Part shown: positions 61,929 through 64,000 of the stretch, piece after piece
How positions within the stretch are numbered: the first letter of the stretch is position 1
How the letters are laid out: each line of letters opens with the position of its first letter
Assembly: GCA_965225935.1 (NCBI GenBank)
Contig: CBDDCC010000023.1
Location: 558,001-622,000 of the forward strand
From: CALJXB01 sp965225935
GTDB taxonomy: Bacteria > Pseudomonadota > Alphaproteobacteria > Kiloniellales > JAKSDN01
Direction: 5' to 3'
Length of the DNA: 64,000 nt
Notes under the pieces: generated by a model
Database searches by the model: none
Seen by the model: the letters and a program-made list of their open reading frames with translations, nothing else
What the model was told of the DNA's origin: nothing
Translations under genes and position numbers: made by a program

Positions 61929-62020
61929 CCGGTATCGCCCTACCGAGTTCCGATAGGTACAGGCTGTGCGTGCAAAGCTCGCACACGCGCCAGCCCACAC
62001 CCCAAGTCGCGGACAAAGTC

Positions 62021-63541
62021 TTACGGCCCGCCGTAGGTGTCCCGATAGTCTTCACGCAGCCGAGCCTTCTGGATCTTGCCCATGGAGTTGCGGGGCAGGC
62101 GGTCGATGAAGAGGACGCGCTTGGGGACCTTGTATTTGGCGAGGCTTCCTTCCAGGGCCGCGCGCAGCTGGTCCTCGCGGAGCGTGGCGCCGTCCTCGAG
62201 CGCCACCACGGCCGTCACGCCCTCGCCGAAGTCGGCGTGGGGGAGGCCGATGACCGCGCTCTCGGCGACGCCGGGGACTGCGTCGAGGGCCTCCTCCACC
62301 TCGGCCGGGTAGACGTTGTAGCCGCCCGAGATGATGAGGTCCTTGTCGCGGCCGACGATGTGGAGGTAGCCCTCGGCATCGAACCGGCCGAGGTCCCCTG
62401 TGACGAAGAAGCCGTCCTCGCGGAACTCGGCTTTCGTCTTCTCCGGCTGGCGCCAATAGCCCTTGAAGACGTTGGGGCCGCGCACCTCGATCATGCCGAC
62501 CTCGCCCACTTCTAGCGGGGCGCCACTCTCGCGCTCGGAAACGCGGATCTCGACGCCCGGCAGCGGAAGGCCGACGGTGCCGGGCCGGCGCGGGCCATCG
62601 TAGGGGTTGGAGCTGTTCATGCCGGTCTCGGTCATGCCGTAGCGCTCCAGGATGGCGTGGCCGCAGCGCGCCTCGAACGCCCGGTGGGTCTCCGGCGAGA
62701 GGGGCGCCGAGCCGGAGACGAAGAGGCGCATGTGGGCCGCCCGCTCCTCGGTGAAGTCCGGGCTCGCCAGCAGCCGGCTGTAGAAGGTCGGCACCCCCAT
62801 CATGGCCGTCGCCCGGGGCAGGAGGCGCAGCACCTCGCCAGCATCGAAACGGGGCAGGAAGAGCATGGAGGCGGCAGAGCAGAGGGTCACGTTGGTGGCC
62901 ACGAAGAGGCCGTGGGTGTGGAAGATGGGGAGAGCGTGGAGCAGCACGTCGTCGGCCGTGAAGCGCCAGATCTCGGCCAGGGTCTCGGCGTTGGAGGCGA
63001 GATTGGCCTGAGTCAGCATGGCGCCCTTGGAGCGTCCGGTGGTGCCCGAGGTGTAGAGGATCGCGGCGAGGTCGTCGGGCGCCCGCGGCCGGTCCTCGAA
63101 ATCGGGCGCCACGGCCTCGGCGGCGTCGGTGATGGAGCCCGTGCCGTCCGACGCCAGGGTCTCCACGTGGGGCACGCCGGCGACCGACGCCACCGGGCCC
63201 AGCTCGTCTTCCCGCTCCGGCGCGCAGACGAAGACCTTCGGCTCCGAATCCTCGAGGAAATAGGAGATCTCGGCGCCGGTATAGTCCGTGTTGAGGGGCA
63301 GATAGGCGGCGCCCGCGCGAAGGCAGCCGAGGTAGAGCACCAGCGCCTCGGGGCTCTTGGCGGCCTGCACCGCCACCCGGTCGCCGGCCTCGACCCCGAG
63401 GTCGGCGAGCGCCCGGGCGAAGCGCCCTGAGAGATCGAGCATCTCGCCATAGGTCAGCTGGCGTCCCTCGGGCGTCTCCAGGAAGACCTTGGCGGGCTCC
63501 GGCATGCGGGCCCGGAAGAGGGCGAAAAGGCTCTCGTTCAT
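62021..63541 (-). CDS. matB: Malonate-CoA ligase (MatB)
   Basis: This 506-residue ANL-superfamily ligase has the AMP-binding P-loop YTSGTTGRSKGAML, the A5 motif ILERYGMTETGMNSSNPYDG and the A8 hinge GDLGRFDAEGYLHIVGRDKD, plus the catalytic Lys in NSMGKIQK. MNSSNPYDGPRRPGTVG is characteristic of malonyl-CoA synthetases. It activates malonate in the cytoplasm. It is a single gene here; malonyl-CoA decarboxylase is not in the window. Start at ATG 63541 matches family length. Confidence 0.85.
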   Translation of the reverse strand: MNESLFALFRARMPEPAKVFLETPEGRQLTYGEMLDLSGRFARALADLGVEAGDRVAVQAAKSPEALVLYLGCLRAGAAYLPLNTDYTGAEISYFLEDSEPKVFVCAPEREDELGPVASVAGVPHVETLASDGTGSITDAAEAVAPDFEDRPRAPDDLAAILYTSGTTGRSKGAMLTQANLASNAETLAEIWRFTADDVLLHALPIFHTHGLFVATNVTLCSAASMLFLPRFDAGEVLRLLPRATAMMGVPTFYSRLLASPDFTEERAAHMRLFVSGSAPLSPETHRAFEARCGHAILERYGMTETGMNSSNPYDGPRRPGTVGLPLPGVEIRVSERESGAPLEVGEVGMIEVRGPNVFKGYWRQPEKTKAEFREDGFFVTGDLGRFDAEGYLHIVGRDKDLIISGGYNVYPAEVEEALDAVPGVAESAVIGLPHADFGEGVTAVVALEDGATLREDQLRAALEGSLAKYKVPKRVLFIDRLPRNSMGKIQKARLREDYRDTYGGP

Positions 63542-63761
63542 GTTCGAATCGGCGCGCTGTCCTGCTTCAGCGGTTTCCCCATCCTAGCCGCACGGCCCGG
63601 CCCGCGCGACCTTGCCGTGGCGGCGGCGCAATGGGCAAGGACTCCAGGCTTTCCGCCGCCCGGGCCTGTGGATAACCCTGTGGGGAAGCGGTTTGACAAG
63701 AGCCCTCGCGAGCGCGGTTAATGACTCCGCGTTGCAACAATCATAAGGGAGGTGGGAAGAC
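63542..63761. promoter_or_regulatory. Divergent promoter region upstream of BMP-type binding protein
   Basis: The 220-bp space separates matB and the next gene. ttgaca at 63693-63698 is a perfect sigma-70 -35 hexamer; an A/T-richer patch, ggttaatgact, follows at 63716-63726 with about 17-19 bases between, so a plus-strand promoter is likely although the -10 is poor. GGGAGG precedes the ATG at 63762. Confidence 0.45.
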
Positions 63762-64000
63762 ATGATCGCGAAACAGACGAGAAGGGCATTCGCCCTGGTC
63801 TGCGGGACCTTCCTGGTCCTCGCCGGGCTCGTGATGCCGCTCGCGGCGCAGGCCGACACCCTCAAGGTGGCGGGCATCTTCGAAACGCCCATCGAGGAGC
63901 CCTGGGTCAATCAGATCCACGAGGCCCTGCTGCGCGCCGAGAAGGAGCTCGGGGTCGAGTACACCTGGTCGGAAAGCGTCAAGTCCGCCGACTTCGCACG
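63762..64000 (+). CDS. BMP-family ABC substrate-binding protein, N-terminal part
   Basis: Seventy-nine codons are visible before the window ends. A signal peptide (hydrophobic about 9-27, cleavage near AAQA at 28-31) is followed by LKVAGIFETPIEEPWVNQIH, the start of a BMP-type binding protein that is different from the one at 17374-18435. The IEEPW block is typical of alphaproteobacterial BMP proteins adjacent to purine or nucleoside transporters. Its permease and ATPase genes must lie beyond the window. Confidence 0.82.
   Translation, partial: MIAKQTRRAFALVCGTFLVLAGLVMPLAAQADTLKVAGIFETPIEEPWVNQIHEALLRAEKELGVEYTWSESVKSADFA

Overview
The window is uniformly G+C-rich, with gene content typical of an alphaproteobacterium: DivK-like receivers, a split XdhC pair, BMP-type and MalK-type ABC importers, and many SDR and GMC oxidoreductases. 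Many starts are GTG or TTG placed by GGGAGG-type ribosome binding sites. I infer a Rhodospirillales/Kiloniellales-like heterotroph; no rRNA or tRNA is present to confirm this.

Layout. 1-3149 is a decaying edge: a cyclase-family hydrolase cut by the window, a broken IS5-type insertion sequence, a 284-bp MITE-like repeat, the last 54 codons of a class III aminotransferase, and a small lipoprotein. 3768-4587 holds two tandem DivK-like receivers. 4584-24512 is a vitamin B6 (pyridoxine) catabolic island. 24509-33009 holds an outer-membrane barrel protein, a molybdenum hydroxylase with its maturation genes, and a small DMT-type membrane protein. 33034-41655 is regulatory and envelope-related: a CHASE/PAS sensor kinase, a BTAD/TolB/TPR regulator, an ECF sigma/anti-sigma pair, a Hint-domain protein with a long Gly/Glu tail, and a PiuC-type hydroxylase. 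41792-60120 is a sugar-acid/polyol catabolic region with its own ABC importer, an IlvD/Edd dehydratase, a FAH-family hydrolase, an FGGY kinase, a BtpA/SgcQ protein, a ThDP enzyme and a B12-dependent diol dehydratase whose large and medium subunits are fused. 60678-64000 holds a secreted protein of different base composition, a malonate-CoA ligase, and the start of a second BMP-type binding protein.

The most interesting system is the B6 island. I recognise enzymes of the Mesorhizobium loti pathway: pyridoxine 4-oxidase, pyridoxamine-pyruvate transaminase, pyridoxal 4-dehydrogenase, 4-pyridoxolactonase, a GMC candidate for 4-pyridoxate dehydrogenase, and FHMPC dehydrogenase. Together they run from B6 vitamers to 3-hydroxy-2-methylpyridine-4,5-dicarboxylate. 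The known decarboxylase, flavin ring-opening oxygenase and amidohydrolase of that pathway are not in the window. Instead, the same ten-gene minus-strand array (12777-22814) carries a gentisate/salicylate-dioxygenase-like bicupin, a LVIVD-repeat protein, a RidA-family protein and a glutathione transferase, plus a complete BMP-family ABC importer lying between two B6 enzymes. I propose that the importer takes up a B6 compound and that the bicupin/RidA/GST set forms an alternative ring-opening branch. Both are inferences from gene context and family chemistry. A GntR/FCD regulator lies divergently at the head of the array, next to the relic of another GMC oxidase.
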